Positions 1 through 15,616 of a stretch of 64,000 bases of DNA are shown here, in pieces. The number at the start of each line of letters is the position of its first letter. Position 1 is the stretch's first letter. Source of the DNA: Paralvinella palmiformis (lineage: Eukaryota > Annelida > Polychaeta > Terebellida > Alvinellidae); the NCBI GenBank assembly GCA_025642065.1, contig JAODUP010000556.1, positions 206,001 through 270,000 of the forward strand. The letters run 5' to 3'. The translations under genes and the position numbers were made by a program. The notes beneath the pieces were generated by a model, which was not told the DNA's origin, did not search any database, and saw nothing but the letters and a program-made list of their open reading frames with translations.

Positions 1-278
1 CCAGGGATTAATTTCTCGGCTCACTACATCGTGGGTGGCTGACACGTTGAATGGCGCTGCCGTCTCCACTGAATTATTTAAAATAAAGGGGGACGTTAAA
101 ACCCCCTGAGGACGTAAAACACTCTGGCAGTGACCACCCTCAGGGTATTTCGGCTCCATCTTTCCGTACTGCTCCCCTGTGAGTGGTGGGGGAGGAGGTT
201 TCTCAACCACTCCAACATAGAGGCTGTGCTGATTAAGCGACAGCCTGGGCATTCTCCCCGAACAACAAAACCAAAACC
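1..278 (+). mobile_element. tRNA-derived SINE, family A (truncated by window edge)
   Basis: Near-identical to the body and 3' part of the full-length copy at 38984-39353 (position 1 corresponds to 39076): same core from CCAGGGATTAATTTCTCGGC to the AGCGACAGCCTGGG tail. The tRNA-like head would lie left of the window. Confidence 0.85.
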
Positions 279-730
279 AAGACTTTAGAAGACTGTTGTC
301 AACGACCTGTGTCCCAGGAGGGGGGAAGAAGCACACGGGTGGTCGGCTAAGAAGGCAGGGCATAATATAGTGATAATCATCATCATCAGTAATAAATTGT
401 CAGTACAGTCTAATCAGTATTATATACAAATTTTCATACCGTGTCTCATATGCAAGTTAAAATTAGAAGAATTATTAATTAAGCTGCAAATATTAACAAC
501 ACGTAAGTGGCTTATATATATCCAATGACATGCTCCATCGCATACTATAAAATGTATGCATGGTGCTTATGTGTAGACATATATATTTCTGTGTGTCCAC
601 AGGCATGGGTGTGTGTATGTGCGGGTGGGTGTGCATGGTATGTGTGGGTGTGGGAATGGTGTGTCTGTACATGTATATGGTGTTTACATAGATAGTCAGC
701 CAGACAGATCGATTATAAAGCATTAATTAC
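279..730. other. EDEM3 intron 15, no exon recognised
   Basis: AT-rich sequence with a TG-rich tract at 580-665. Short open frames here are low-complexity (TG/CA repeats). I see no acceptor followed by protease-associated-domain-like coding sequence on the minus strand. Confidence 0.6.
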
Positions 731-885
731 CTAGCTTGTGTAGCGGGACAAGAGCTGTCCACCATGTTCTTTAATGGATCCCGAAATATTTTGACGTAGT
801 TACTCTCAAACATGTGGTTAGCATTAGGACACGTGTGTTCATATAACCTCTCTCCTTCGTCATATAATGACTCCAGACCAGCAAT
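731..885 (-). CDS. EDEM3: EDEM3 exon 15: last exon inside the window
   Basis: Encodes residues 493-543 plus two bases. It starts [20 protein letters not shown] and ends [16 protein letters not shown]. The TCPN and EPLKN.VD.SCP positions match EDEM3 after the mannosidase domain. The acceptor is TATCAG and the donor GTAATT. The next exon (protease-associated domain) is not visible at 1-730. Confidence 0.9.
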
Positions 886-1736
886 CTGATAAAACAAGAA
901 AATATTAATAAAATCAACTTGATAATAATAATAATAAGTTTTATTATGTTTTAATTGCCAATTTATAGTTTTATATTATAACAAAATTCAGTAAGTCTAA
1001 GGTGTTTTTATGACACACACACACACAAATACCTTGGAATCATTGATACTGTTATTATGTATAGATAAACTCAGTGGTAGGAGATGAGCCTCAGTGGTGA
1101 AGACAAAATTATCAACATTTACAATGAGATCTTCTGGTTCAGAGAAGAGAAGATAAAGATATTTGAACGTCTCTGCCAATACGTACGAGTCCATTCTAAA
1201 AATAATAATATGATACACAGTCAAGATGATGATTGATTGATGTTTTACGGCCACTTTTGTGCACACGATAGGCTAAATGAGCCGAGTGACCTCCAAAGGT
1301 AATGAGGTGAAGTCAAAGACGAAACAACCTTCAGATAGGCCTAAGCCGAGATTCGAATATGGGTGGCAGTGATCTGTGGTCCAACACGCTACTGCTAGAC
1401 CACGGAGGCGCCCCACGACATGCAGTCAACTAACTAGTCATAAACACATAAACAGAAATATTAATTTATTACATAACATTTAAATATAAACATTACTTAC
1501 TGATCCTCATGAACCCCAGTTGTTACATCTTTAATAGCAGCAAATCCACACTTAACTCTAGCCAGATTATCTAAATTCTCTAGAACCTCTTTACCAACGT
1601 CAAGATAATGTGGATCTCCTGTAGCCTGAAAAACAACAAAATAATAACTCTAGGCATAAGTATAATAATAACAACAATGTATTCTATGAAATTTAAAAAC
1701 CAACATAATAAAAACTCTTCTCTATGTGTGTGTGTT

Positions 1737-1779
<43 letters not shown>

Positions 1780-4700
1780 ACAAACAATTCATACACATGC
1801 AATAGACAATTTCGCCGACCACTGCGCCATCTTGCGAACGTACGTTTGCGGGTCGCATTTCACTGGGCTCGCTGAACTGTATGATAAAAACATTCTTTTA
1901 CCAATCGTGAGATGTCGGGGGTACGATTTATTTCATATATTGATAACACGTTTATTACAGTTCTCAACTTGATTATTTATTTTCAATAACATGTAATTTT
2001 TTCAGGCAAAAATAAACTTTCAACTTTCCTCATACAAATAATCTTATCTATTAGTAAAAATAATTCTACATTACATTTAATAAAAATTAAACAGCTACAA
2101 CAACTTCTAGATTGATTTAGTTCTGTGAATCCCCCAAAACAGAAATTTACAAACAATTAGTGAATTACACATCTTGTTCCATACTACTACATGGCTTCAC
2201 TGACCAGCAAACCACGGTAGATGCGGACTGCGCTTGCGTCGCGGAAATTGTCTATTAACATCAATAAAGGAAAGTAATAACACTTAATTATCCTATTTTA
2301 TAATATTATCACTAAATCTCAACAAGTCATCTACAAATCACATTAGTAACATAACACTATCTATCCTTAGTTTTTGAGTTAAACATTAGATTTATAGTTT
2401 CCACTCATAAACATCCTGATTTATAAATAAACAGGATATCTCCAACCACAAATGGAAAAAAAATGTCAAAATAAACAAACGTTAATAAAGATGTTCATGT
2501 TTTGGTTGTGAATTTGGTATGCTAAAGTATAGATTCTTGTTAATATAATCCTACACATATTACATATATTGAACCAAAAGGTGCGATAGATTCTTCACAC
2601 CACATATACACATGTATATAAGATGAGAAGATAGTCCTAGAATCTATTATGATAAATATGAATCATCTTATACAAATGTAACATCCAAACAGAAAAAAAA
2701 AAACAACATTTGACAGTATTTATTTATGAGTGAGTCAAACTCTCACGGGTGATAGTGGATAAATTTATGTCAACAGTTATCTGTACACCGACATATTATA
2801 TCTTACAGAATATTACCACTGACACAATTATAACACATGTCATATTTCGTACAGAACTAGAGTCAATTAAAGCATGTACTCATCATAAGTCTAGTCTAGT
2901 CTAGTCAGTATATATTAACATACAATGTCACATGACCATGCGCTATGGCGGAAAATAAACTTTATGAGGCAAAAACCGTCTAAGTATCACAAATCAGGAG
3001 TTGAGTTAATTTAGTGGTTCTAATGATAATCTCAAAAAGAATTGCCTTCACCTCTAAAATAAATTGATTCAGGGCTCTTTGATGCTTTAATGTCAGTTGA
3101 TTTTTTTAAATTGATCGTGGCAGCTTCTAAATGGACATCATTTAACAATTTTGACTGTATCAAGTTCATTGTAATCTCTGTATCAGCTAATAATCAACCT
3201 CTAATTGTTCACTTTGTTTCACGGGTACGTAATATCAAAGGTATGATTAAATCACACTTGGTCACATGATTATAAACATCTTATTAAATCAGTCTTATAA
3301 TTATTTATAAATAATAATTTTGTGTTAACAGTGTTATTAATGGAAACAGAAAGGAAAGGAGCATGTTATAGGAGATAACTGTTTTTCATAATAAATGATG
3401 ATCACCCACTTCACTAATACATGGGTTCAATCCAATGGACCAGCTGCATGTTGTCAGGTAGTTTCCCAATTGTTCGCTAGGTGCAGCACCGTTTTCGCAA
3501 TATCCGGTGAGGTTGGCCAATGAGAGACTTTGAATTATGATTTAGATCTAGTATGGAATATATAGGCAGATATCTACTTTTTTCTCTCACCAGACTGGCT
3601 CCACATAAAAACATGAGTCTGAAAACCAGAGAATATTCCCACGGCCCTGTTTAAAATGGAAAGTATATACGGGAGATCCCAGAGATGGCAGAGAACCGTG
3701 TTTGTTTACAATTATTAATCACCTGTTAACATCAATGACATGCACCTAAATTGAAAAGGAAGTACATTTCTATTAGCTTAAATGGTATTCCATCCAAACA
3801 AAATAGTCTTGATAATTGTGAGTAACTGGCGGATTATTACAAGACATTTTCACTGTTGTTAATCCATCACTGTCAAACCACATGCCACTGTGGGGGGGGG
3901 CTGTTGGACGCAGATTAGCAAGGGGTTGTATAAAATATATATTTAGACATAATTTCCATTTGTACTAGTATGTTTTCCATGCTGGTCAAAATTGAGCAGT
4001 GAAGATGACAAACAAGATCACACACAAGGATGTCTGTCAACATCATTTATCAGGACTTGTAGCGACTTTCTCACTTACCATTTCGGTGTTTTAAGGATTT
4101 TTGTGATAAAATTGACGAGTTTACTGGTACAATGTAATGGATGCTGGGTTTTGGAAAAGGTGTTTTTTTTCTGTATGTACATATCAGTGTCCGGATAGAT
4201 CTGGGAGGTGAAGCACCAGAGATTCACCTCCCCGGAAGTCGGCACAGCGCCCCCCAGCGAGTGTTTGTCTGGATTTGGCAACTAAGCCATTACATGTGAA
4301 GTGACCATAAATAGAATTTGAATAATACACAAGTGTATATGGTGTATATCCCTTTAAGCCCAAACCCGGATTTAATCATTGGAGAGATTTTAAAGAGAAG
4401 GAGGAATAATTCTACATAGATACATAATAAGTGATAGAAAGGGAAAACATATAAACACATGACAGCTTTAGATGTGATAAAAATAGCAAATCTTTAGGAC
4501 AGTAGGTTAAAATGTGGACCAAAAATTATGGAGATAACAAAAAGTTACTGATGCCTTCATAAAACATGATACTCGAGTCCAGGATTGGGAAATTGTTATA
4601 ATATTGATGATGACAACAAAGAAACTAGTCAAAGCCTGCCACCCACAAACAGCCGCCAACCACACCTACCTCCACCCGCTAACGGCACCTACCGCCACCC

Positions 4701-5615
4701 GCAAACAAATGCCAACTGCACCTACTACCAACCTTTGAAAAGGATCCGATTTCCTACTATTCAGCCACCACCAATGCTTACGCAATACAAATACCATACA
4801 CTGCCATATAAATACAACTCGCTATTACCACCATACACAGACTGTGAAATTTATCTGCTAATCTGGGAATAGATTGACAAGATGTCAGGGTCATTAGGTG
4901 GAGATCATGGTGGTGTTGATCGTGTAATCGGCGATAGATTAAATATTGCAATGCCAACTTTCTGCCAGGTCCCAAAGTTCGCATTAAAGTGAGATTAGAC
5001 TGTATTTCCCAAACTAACAGTACCTTATAGAGGAAGTATGTAGACTCTAGGAACTCTGGTCTCAGTGGATGTTGGGCCCAATGTATTCGGAAGTCTGTTG
5101 TAAAGGCCTGTAAATGGAAAATATTATGGTCATTCCACTTCACACACACACACACACACGCACACACACACATGATAAACAACCTAACTATATTATTTGT
5201 GAACTAAGCAAATAATTATACATGGAGACTTCTATTTTTGAAAGCTAATATTCATTGAGTCATCTCTATAATATGTTATTATTATAGCAAACCTCAGGTA
5301 GGAAGTTATGTCGTTGTATCACTTGATACAACATTTCATGTGTCTGAACAGCAGGTTTAATATCACCTATCAGTGTCTGAAAAAAATATGATAAATATTA
5401 TAATAATGATAACATAATAATGATATTTATTACAATAACAATAGTTATGCAAATGATAACAATAAAATTATTGACAAAGACATGGAGATATCTATAGTAA
5501 ACAAGTTTTTCCAAGATATAAATGGCATTAAAATGTATGCATGTGTATGTAAACATGCAAGCATGTGTATGCATGTTTGTGTATGTATGTGTGTGGGAGA
5601 GCTAGGGAATGGTTG

Positions 5616-5650
<35 letters not shown>

Positions 5651-8600
5651 TAATACACTAATTAGCTGATATAAAATAACCATTAATTATAATGAAATAA
5701 ATTCTGAGATTAACAACATTTTGAGTAATAATTAAACACAACATTATTCAGAATTATTAAACAAAAACAACATATTGAAAATTACAGTAATTAAAATAAG
5801 AACTATTTACCAGTAGTCCTGGCCAAAAAGCCAGCAAGGCATCCATGAAGTTCTTAGAATTTGTAAATGGTTTGTGCATGTGCACATCGATTAACATTGG
5901 TCCCTGAGTAACGTACTTCCTGATAGCAGCATAATGCTGGAAAATTATATAAATAAATTATGAAATTCTACGATAACCATAAATAGATAAATAGAATTCA
6001 AGCAATATATTATTTAGCATCGGAGCTGGCCAAAGAGTGACTCCCTTGGGTGATGATTAATGTTTTACGGCCACTTTTGTGCACATGATAGGTTAAATGG
6101 GCCAAGCGACCTCCAAAGGTAATAAGGCGAAGTTAAAGATGATCATGCTGAAATTTGAACTCAGGTGGTAGTGATCTGCAATGTGCTACCAACTAGACCA
6201 TGGAGGCGCCCCGACTCCCTTGGGAAAACATATCCCACAAACACAGGCCTGAGCTGGATTTGAACCCTCAACACAGTGGTTTGTGGCACAGTACTATAAC
6301 TACTATGCCATTGGAATGTCCCAATACATTGGTGAAAACAAATCAAACTTACAAACTACTGGTACTATATGAGTGATTGTTTTACCAGGAAATTAATGTT
6401 AAAAATGACTCATAATAAATTACATCGCCATCTAAAAGATTTAGTTTCTCTTTCTGTTTCATAATAACTCAGGATTTGTCAGATCTGATAGAATTACAAG
6501 AAAGGGTATCAATCTAAAACTTGACAAAATAATTCTTAGTGAATTATGAATTAAAGTGAATTATAAAGTTTATAAATATTTTGCCCGTATCTTAACAATT
6601 ATTGTAGCTATCATGGATCACCATAACATATACAACATAATATATATATATATCAGTAGAATTATAAATGTTTTATTATTTCTGAATTAGCAGTGATTTT
6701 ATGTGATTAGCTACCGTATATACTTGAATATAAGTCGCACCCCCGTAAAAGACGCACCTGTTTCTAGGACCAATAAGCCCCCCTGGAGTCAAGATGCTCT
6801 AAAATCAGCAAATTATCAGCACTATTTAATCAAAACCCAAAAATTCTTCATCTTCCCTCTTTTCACTGAACATCTGTTGATGTGTGATCATGTCATGATA
6901 CATCTCGTCGCTTTCGTCATCGTAGTCAGCATTGTATTTGTCATACTGTTCAGCCATCAATACATCATTTTTGTGCCATCTAAGTCAATGCTGATAGAGA
7001 AATTCTTGAAAGATTTGGTAATGATGGCGGGGTCTATAGAATCCCAGGCTGTTTTCATCCACTGTTTGACTACAGGTAATGATGGCTGTTTGAAGTAGTT
7101 TATAAGTAGTTCCCATGTGCCAGCTTTTTCAACTACATATGCTCATATGTTTCAATAGTAATGACAAGTCTTTGTGATCACGTCATTAATTAGACCATAC
7201 GATTAAATAATCATGGCAGTTATCACAAATAAGTTCGGCTTTGAAAGACAACAGAGAAAACACACCTAATAAAAATTTTGTTCATATATTCATTATTAAG
7301 GTTGAAAAACAATATTATTGTATTTCCCCCTAAATTATGCCAAATATTACCTTCCCTTTTAGTATGACATGCGTATAAGTCACACTCGATTTTGGCGTCA
7401 ATTTTGGAGTATAAAAAGTGTGACTTATAAAAGAGTGAAATAAGGAGAGATAGATATTGTCCATAATTGAATGCTTCATCATGGAGATGTGTTCTAAATA
7501 AATTTATAATTTGTATTAGATGACATACAGTCTAGAAAATATTATTAGTTATGTAACTGGGTGAAAAACTGTTTCTAACCCAGTGTCACAGCCTGTATTT
7601 GAACTGTAACTACCTACACACAATAAACCCCTAACTTAGTGTCACAGCCTGTATTTGAACTATGATTAACTACACAACATCGCGCTTGTGAGCCAGAAAA
7701 TGAATCATGGGGACAGTGAAAAGTATTTAAAAGACAAAACTGCATTGTGAAACAAAGATAAAATTACTGAAATAATTTTTTATTATTTAATATGAAATTT
7801 TGTGTGTTTCAATAATCCTGTATTATTACTACAATGATAAACATGCTCTTCTATAAAAAACATGATGTACATCTATGCTGCTAAATGAACGAGATATGAT
7901 GCTCTTGGATATGGGATGTCTTGGGTATGGGACGTCTTGGGTATTGGATGTCTTGGGTGTTGGATGTCTTGGGTATGAGTTGTCTTGTTACCAACATTTA
8001 AATTGAAAGTCATGAAATGTGCTATTGAAGTCAACAACATTCTTCCATAATTTAAAAAATCAGATAATTCAGATTTCTTTTGTTATAAAGTTATGTATAA
8101 TTATCATCAACTTATTTCACTTCTATTTTCACTCCATGACTGCATGAGTTTAGATCAAAATGATGATTGATGTCCGTTTGCATCTAGATCTAGACTAGAT
8201 CTGTCTAATTAACTTGACGGCTGCTAAGATACTGAAATTACTTCTCCCAATTACTGAATTTCTTGACACTGAAATAGCACCGGCCATTAAGCCGACCTCC
8301 AAAAATAAGGGTAATAATACTGACTCAAAGTATCGGCTTAATGGCCGGGGGGACCTATGGTATTAGGTCCAGTATGTTTACTATTTGATCTGATGCTAAC
8401 TTAAAGATAGATAGGGTTAGGTTTACTGTTAGAAACATATATACTCTCGTCTCTCTTTTGAGGGATTTATGAACTAGTACTAATGAATGGTTTCAAATGG
8501 ATTATGATCTTTTCATGGAAAACAATTCAAAATACATAAACTACTCATAACTCAACCCTAACAATAAATGTAGGTTTCAGTTAAATAATTAATGTGGGAT

Positions 8601-11600
8601 TCAATTATCAAAATCATACACTTCACATCTGACAACAACACTGGCAATCAATTTGATAAATGTTCAAAAGAGACAACAGATGTGATCATATAAATAGCCC
8701 ACAGAAGGCATGTAAACAAAATCAATATTAAATGATCTTCAGTCAAGATGACAAATACAGATGAGATTATCCGAAATAAAAAGCATAGAATTATGTAGAG
8801 CTTTTGGCATTAATACTTCTCCCGCCACGGATGGACATACCTTGTTAAATCTGTCCAGGTATGTCTCGTCTCCCAAAAGAATGTATGCCTTGAGCACATA
8901 TTCATAATAGGAATCAATACCTGCACCAACACCGCTGTCTGAAACAAACAAAATGGTAAAGGAAAAATATCATTTTAGACGTAGAAATCTGCTTCGTAAT
9001 TACAACACAGATGTCGGAAATGTGAACTAAATATTAGAATAGCTTTAAAAATAAATTACACGCCTGAGTTTATCTTATGTTTTGATACATATCTACTAAC
9101 ATTAAACACGAAGATATTTTGTGGATATGGAAATTGAAGAGTATATAATTTTAGCTAAGTGTAGAGTATGAAAAATATTAAATTTAATATATTAATTTTC
9201 AAATATTTTCAAGTGCCGACTTAATCGTTCAGATTCCAAATATCTCCACATCAAGTCAAATGACAAAAACATTAAAGTCATCATCAACATTAAAAAAATT
9301 ACTTCAGCTCTACAGTGCATGTATGTGCGTGTGTGCACACAGGTGTGAGAGAGAGAAAGACTGTCTTACCTCTACGGACCCAGTCACCATTATGTATGTT
9401 AATAACTGTGCCCACGAGATCACTAGCTCTGTGACGAGATTTCCACAAATACTCCATAGCTTTGTGAGCTTTCTCCTGAAAATAGATAAATTTGTGGATA
9501 ATTTCACTATAATTATTGGTAACAATATCTCTAACTGGATCACTCAGACACCTGTACAAATATATCTATCCCCAAGGCGAAGTGAAAGATGAAATACCCT
9601 CGTTACATAGCCCAGCTGGGGTTTGAACCCAGGTGCTATAGATCTGTGTCCAACTGTGCTACCAGTTAGGCTATGGAGGCACCCCTGAAATCATCTTTAG
9701 AAAACAGACAGAATACTACATCATCATATACACCTCAAATATAGGATCTCCACAGGGACAACTTAATACCACATCATCATATACACACCTCAAATATAGG
9801 ATCTCCACAGAGACGACTTAATACCACATCATCATATACACACCTCAAATACAGGCAGAGACGACTTAATGCCACATCATCATATACACACCTCAAATAT
9901 AGGATCTCCACAGAGACAACTTAATACCACATCATCATATACACACCTCAAATATAGGCAGAGAGGACTTAATACCACATCACCATATACACACCTCAAA
10001 TATAGGATCTCCACAGAGACGACTTAATGCTGATAACTCTAATATCATTGTCCCAGCACACGCTGTACAGGTATCCTTCTCATTACCTGTCCTAGACAAA
10101 TGGTGTTTAACACCATACCTGAGATTAACCTGTTGAACGAAAGATAATATTTTAATATTCATATAAAATAATATTTGACTTTAGACGTCATTTAGAAAAA
10201 ATGGCATCTGAATGTTATTAGCAGGGAATGATTAAATTTGAATATGGATGTCGTTACCCCATATAAAGAGAGTTCACCTTTAGGAATGAATAATACAGGA
10301 TGATGAAGTAATAAAATATCACAAGATACCATATTAATCTGCATTACAAAATAAATGTCACATCTATTATTAGCTTAAACCCCCCCCCAAAAAAAAGTCA
10401 TCATCAACTATTACAGACCAAAAAACCCCAATACAAGCTAAAGATAATACGTTAATTATGCTAACCCTTGGATATGGCATGCCAGTAGTAGTATTAAATG
10501 CTGGAAGTAAACGATAACCGATATCTTTGGCTTTCTCTAGTAGTTCATCCTGATACCACTCCATACCCTTCTTGTGTGACTTCAAATAACGAGCCATCAC
10601 ATGACCTCCTAACAAACCTCTAGAATAAACAATAACAAAAAATTGGATTTAATAAACAATAATAACAGATCAGATTAAATTATCATCAGATAGTTTATAA
10701 TAGTAGAGTGTTATCTATTAATAAATATTAACACGCTTTTATTATAAATGAAAACATGAACTGATGCATAAATGATTGATTCATCATCAACTTTTTAGTG
10801 TCTGTGATACACAGTTATTCCTCTCTCAACAAAAAGTGATATCAGTAAGAAACACGATCATTAAACAAATATCTCACTGACACCGATTTATATCTAATCA
10901 ATAGTTCATTCCCTGCGGATTTATTAATTAATAAAATAACAATAAACATCTAATAATAATATTAATAATGTATAATTGCTACACAGTGATGTAATTAACA
11001 GATACTATAATTGCACTAAAGTATTTCACATCAGAAAGTTAAAAATATAAACTTCGAATCTGATCAAACATAATTTATCCCAGAACCATCGTGACATTCT
11101 CCCTCATATAACACTAATCTTGTTTATGAAAAATGACACAATCTTTAATCAAACAAAATAAATCCCTTTTTTTATCAAGTCGAAGGTTGTCAGTTCAAAC
11201 CAATTATTCTGTTGCTGGTCTTTCACATACCAATTTACCATTTTAGTCTCAAATGTAGGTAATGGAATACAAATTTAATGAAGGAGGATTGCTGTCCAAA
11301 AATCAGATTGATGAGGATGGATTGTGGATGTGAGACTGTTACAATGTTACAATTTGTTTTATGTCAGGAATATTTATTTTGATCAGCAAGTTATTTACAC
11401 GATTCACTTAAAGTATTGTCATGTGTTTATCTACAGTAAATTAGTTTGATAGTTTTTTGTGTACAACTACGTTTAGTTGCCTTTATATGAGCCAGTTTAT
11501 ATCACTCATGAACAGTTGTCAAGGGAAGCTTGTAACATCTGTCACATGTAGTAGGTGAAACCTGTAAGATATTTTATGAATTGGTAGCTGAAAAATGTTG

Positions 11601-12015
11601 CAAGAAAATGCAAGCGTTGATGGCAGAGCAATTTGTGTAAGTATTAATGAGATGAGACCATTGATGAGACCATCCTGTACTAATCTACTTTGGTCAGAAA
11701 GGTAGGTAAACATAATTATTTCTATGACATGGAAAATTAAATTATAGGTGTCAAGGTGTACCCATCAATAGTTGTCATTATTATCAAGTCATCGTAGATC
11801 TCAACAGCTGAATACTGAAGTCATAACAAGTTGTATGCGTCATAGAGAATCAGTGTTGGATCACTGTGATCTATCCTTTAATTTGTCTGAACATTTGTGT
11901 AAATGATTTAAGACAATGTATTATCTTTGTGTATCCTAATGGTAATTCTGTCATTATTTTGTAAATATTAATCTACCACAGTGTCAGATTATTGTCTGTG
12001 TGCTTGTGACTGGGC

Positions 12016-12054
<39 letters not shown>

Positions 12055-12475
12055 TCCTTGAACCAACATCTTGACAACTTCACATTGTACAAATTCATCA
12101 TTACTAATTTTTGTCTTTCTATATAATTTAGTTCAACTGTACCAAGAGTGAGTGAGTGTTTTGTTTAGCCTCATTGTTGATCAGAGTTGACATGGTCACT
12201 GAGTGACTACATGGATAAATGTTCTATAAATACAGATAGGAGTTGGATTTGGTGCTCTAAACATAATGTGAAAGACTGTTAAAAATATTAAACAATGATT
12301 GTAATATTTATTATTAATAAAAGATGCTAGAAACTGGCCTGCTCACCCTAATACTCTAATGTTGGTCTCAAATACGGAGACCACTATATCACGGTCAAAG
12401 GTGACACCATTGATGACAAGATGGACAGCTTCTTCAAACTCTTCAATTTCTCCTAGTACCTACCAATAACAGAAA

Positions 12476-12517
<42 letters not shown>

Positions 12518-14890
12518 TAAGGGTCATTTCATATAAAATCAACCAATGCTTCTCACCTGACCACTTCAAATTATATTACTATTTTGTATATATCAACTAC
12601 TATGTATATGATGAGGCCTGGCACAATTTTTTGCTTTCACTAACAAATATATTCAGAGTTACACCACTTTCCAGTGCCAAGGGATACCTCTAATTATGCC
12701 GCTTTCGAAATTGGACTTAATTTCTTGTTCTATTTTAATCCCGATAACTTTTTAATTAATTGGCATAGAGACATGAAACGTTCAGGGCTGAAAGCTGTGC
12801 CATAGATCTATCCAGAATTCCAATAAAATTAAGCAAACCTGTGGTTGGCAGATCAAGTTCGATTTTATTTTCTACCAACTTTGTAAGTTAATATCTTCAG
12901 AACCATGACAGTTAGCAACGTTCAAACTGTACAATTTCAATCTCCATAAACAAATATTTAAAAGATATAACTCTACTTAAGATGTATAAATGATAAATAT
13001 ATTAAATATACCTTTTAACCATATTATCAACCATTATATTTATCAATCCTACAATTATAATATATCCATGATTTAATTAATATCTCAGAGATTGTGGCAA
13101 ATAGTTAGAAAGAATAAAAGCCAATCCATTCTACATATAGTTTGTTTGCTTTTGTACACAAGAGTGAATCAATATTTTACACTAACATTGGTCAATCTAC
13201 CTACTGAATTGCTGTATATAACACAAACAGTTTGTATTTACACACAAACACACACACACAATCTATTTTACTTACCACTAAAGTATCTAATGTATCGATC
13301 AATGTTAATGAAAAGCTGCAAGTAAAGAAGCACAACAAAATTTTAAATTCACAAATATAGACTCATATTTTACAAATATACAAACATATATCATAAATAT
13401 ATACAGGCATGTATCATAAATATAAACAAAACACACACACACACACCCTGTGCCCAGTTTTATAGGGTTACAAACAACAAGGCAGACCTTACTTAAGTGG
13501 CACCCCCCTCTCTCCAAACATTATGGTTCATTTGATGATTACAGTATAATTACACCAGGTATTTTCTTGGATATAAGATTAAAATAGACATAACTATGAT
13601 AATAATTATAATATTTACAAAACAGAATTGTAAACTTATACGAGAAGATGAAATATAATGGCTTATGATGTTAAAACTGGATCAAACACCATTACACACA
13701 CACACACACACAATATATATATATATATATACTACATACATACATACATCATACACGTACACACACACACACATATAATTTTGCCTTGGTGCTGGAGATA
13801 TAATTCGAAGGGCTACAATCTGACTCCCTTTGGGAAACAAATGACAGATGTAAGCCTTTCCTGGAGGAGGTAACATCCCTCAGACACAGTCAACACTGGT
13901 AATGAATCTCAGAACTTTGGTCAGCATACTTAACTACGCCAATATTTCATAAAACTAAATTAAGTTCACATTCACATAAACCAAGATCTCTTGGTTATTT
14001 GTATTAGATGTGAATATTAACAAAAAGTGAAACAGCAGAACTATTGAACTTTACTGCGTCAGAGGGGACAAATTATTAATAACAATGTCATCTATATGCC
14101 ATATTTGACTTATGATGTCATCACATACAGGACATAATACAGAGAGTAAACAGATAAACAAAATAGTCATTTTATTTAAATCAACTTACTCTTACATATA
14201 TTAATAATTAAACTACAATTAGATTTCAATAACGTGTAGCTTAATAAGTCATACTAATCAGTGACAATTCTCCCAAATCAATGGTTAGAATGATCTTGGC
14301 AGATGAACATGATAGAAAGTGTCAAGCAAAGCCACTCTGCTTTGATGTGGCAAAGTGGATGAATTGTTAAATGATCTGACACATAGTCGCACCTTTTCTA
14401 TCCACATAGGGGATCACTGAGTTAATTTTGTTAAACACTTGGTGTAAGTAAGGTGAGCATTCACAAGATTACTGAAAATAATAAAACAGGGGAATCCATA
14501 TCTGTATGTTCAGAAGAATGTATTCTGAGTGTGTGTATGTGCATATTTTAGCAGTGTGAATAAGGCACTGGCACAGGAAATCTTGACCGGCGAATTCAAA
14601 CTCTGGAAAATTCATCAGGGGACTGAATCCAAAGCAGTAACTTTTCATCTCTGAGTCATGTGTAATGTCTGACCAATCCATTGTGTGTGTGTGTGTGTAT
14701 TATGTGTGTGTGTGTGTGTGTGTGTGTAAACAAAACTATGTAAAACCAATTATACTAACTCTCCTAGAGTGTCATCTACATCACCTCTACTAGGTTCTGT
14801 ACCACGATATCTTCCTTTACAACTTAAAGGCATCAGCTCATCTGCAGGATAGGCATAATCCTGTATATATCAAAATAACAGTTATTGTTT

Positions 14891-14951
<61 letters not shown>

Positions 14952-15571
14952 GGTCATAATAAAAAGGTTATATATAACAGTTATTATCAACTATATATAA
15001 CACTACCATTATAAATATAACATGGTCGTGTATAACAGTTATTGTCAACAATACATAACATTGTTGTATAATATATTATAACACTGTCATAGTTAACATA
15101 TTATAACATGGACATATACACCACGGTCATATACAACCTAAAGTGAGAGGTTCTTGGTTCAGTTCTCACAGACTGTCTGAATATCAAAACGATATAATAT
15201 TTTTAAATACAGAAGCATTTGGTCACAATGACCCAATGTTTGACCTGAAACTGTAAGGTGATTGTTGGTTCGAAATTGACAAAATAAACTATATATCATT
15301 AGTGTATGTTTTAGTATGATATGGCCTTATTTTAGACGATGTGACTAGAAAACTGGTAGAACCTTACATTACATAACTTAGTCAGTAGGGTCACTTTATA
15401 TGGATCTCTATACTATAAGATAAACTACTTGTAGGATTTAGGTCAGTGAGGTTATAATACAGTTAATGTTTTGTTTAGTCTTGATGATGGTCAAACATAT
15501 CACATCAACTACTAACTAGTCAATGGGAGATACTGTGATAAAATGAGATGATTAAATGACAACTCATACAC

Positions 15572-15616
<45 letters not shown>

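Noticed and set aside
580..665. Open frames in the TG-rich stretch as a missing EDEM3 exon
   Set aside because: Low-complexity sequence without an acceptor and without similarity to the protease-associated domain.
4585..4872. 95-codon Pro/Tyr-rich open frame
   Set aside because: It arises from a CA/CC-rich low-complexity patch in EDEM3 intron 12, overlaps an opposite-strand frame that includes true exon 12, and has no recognisable domain.
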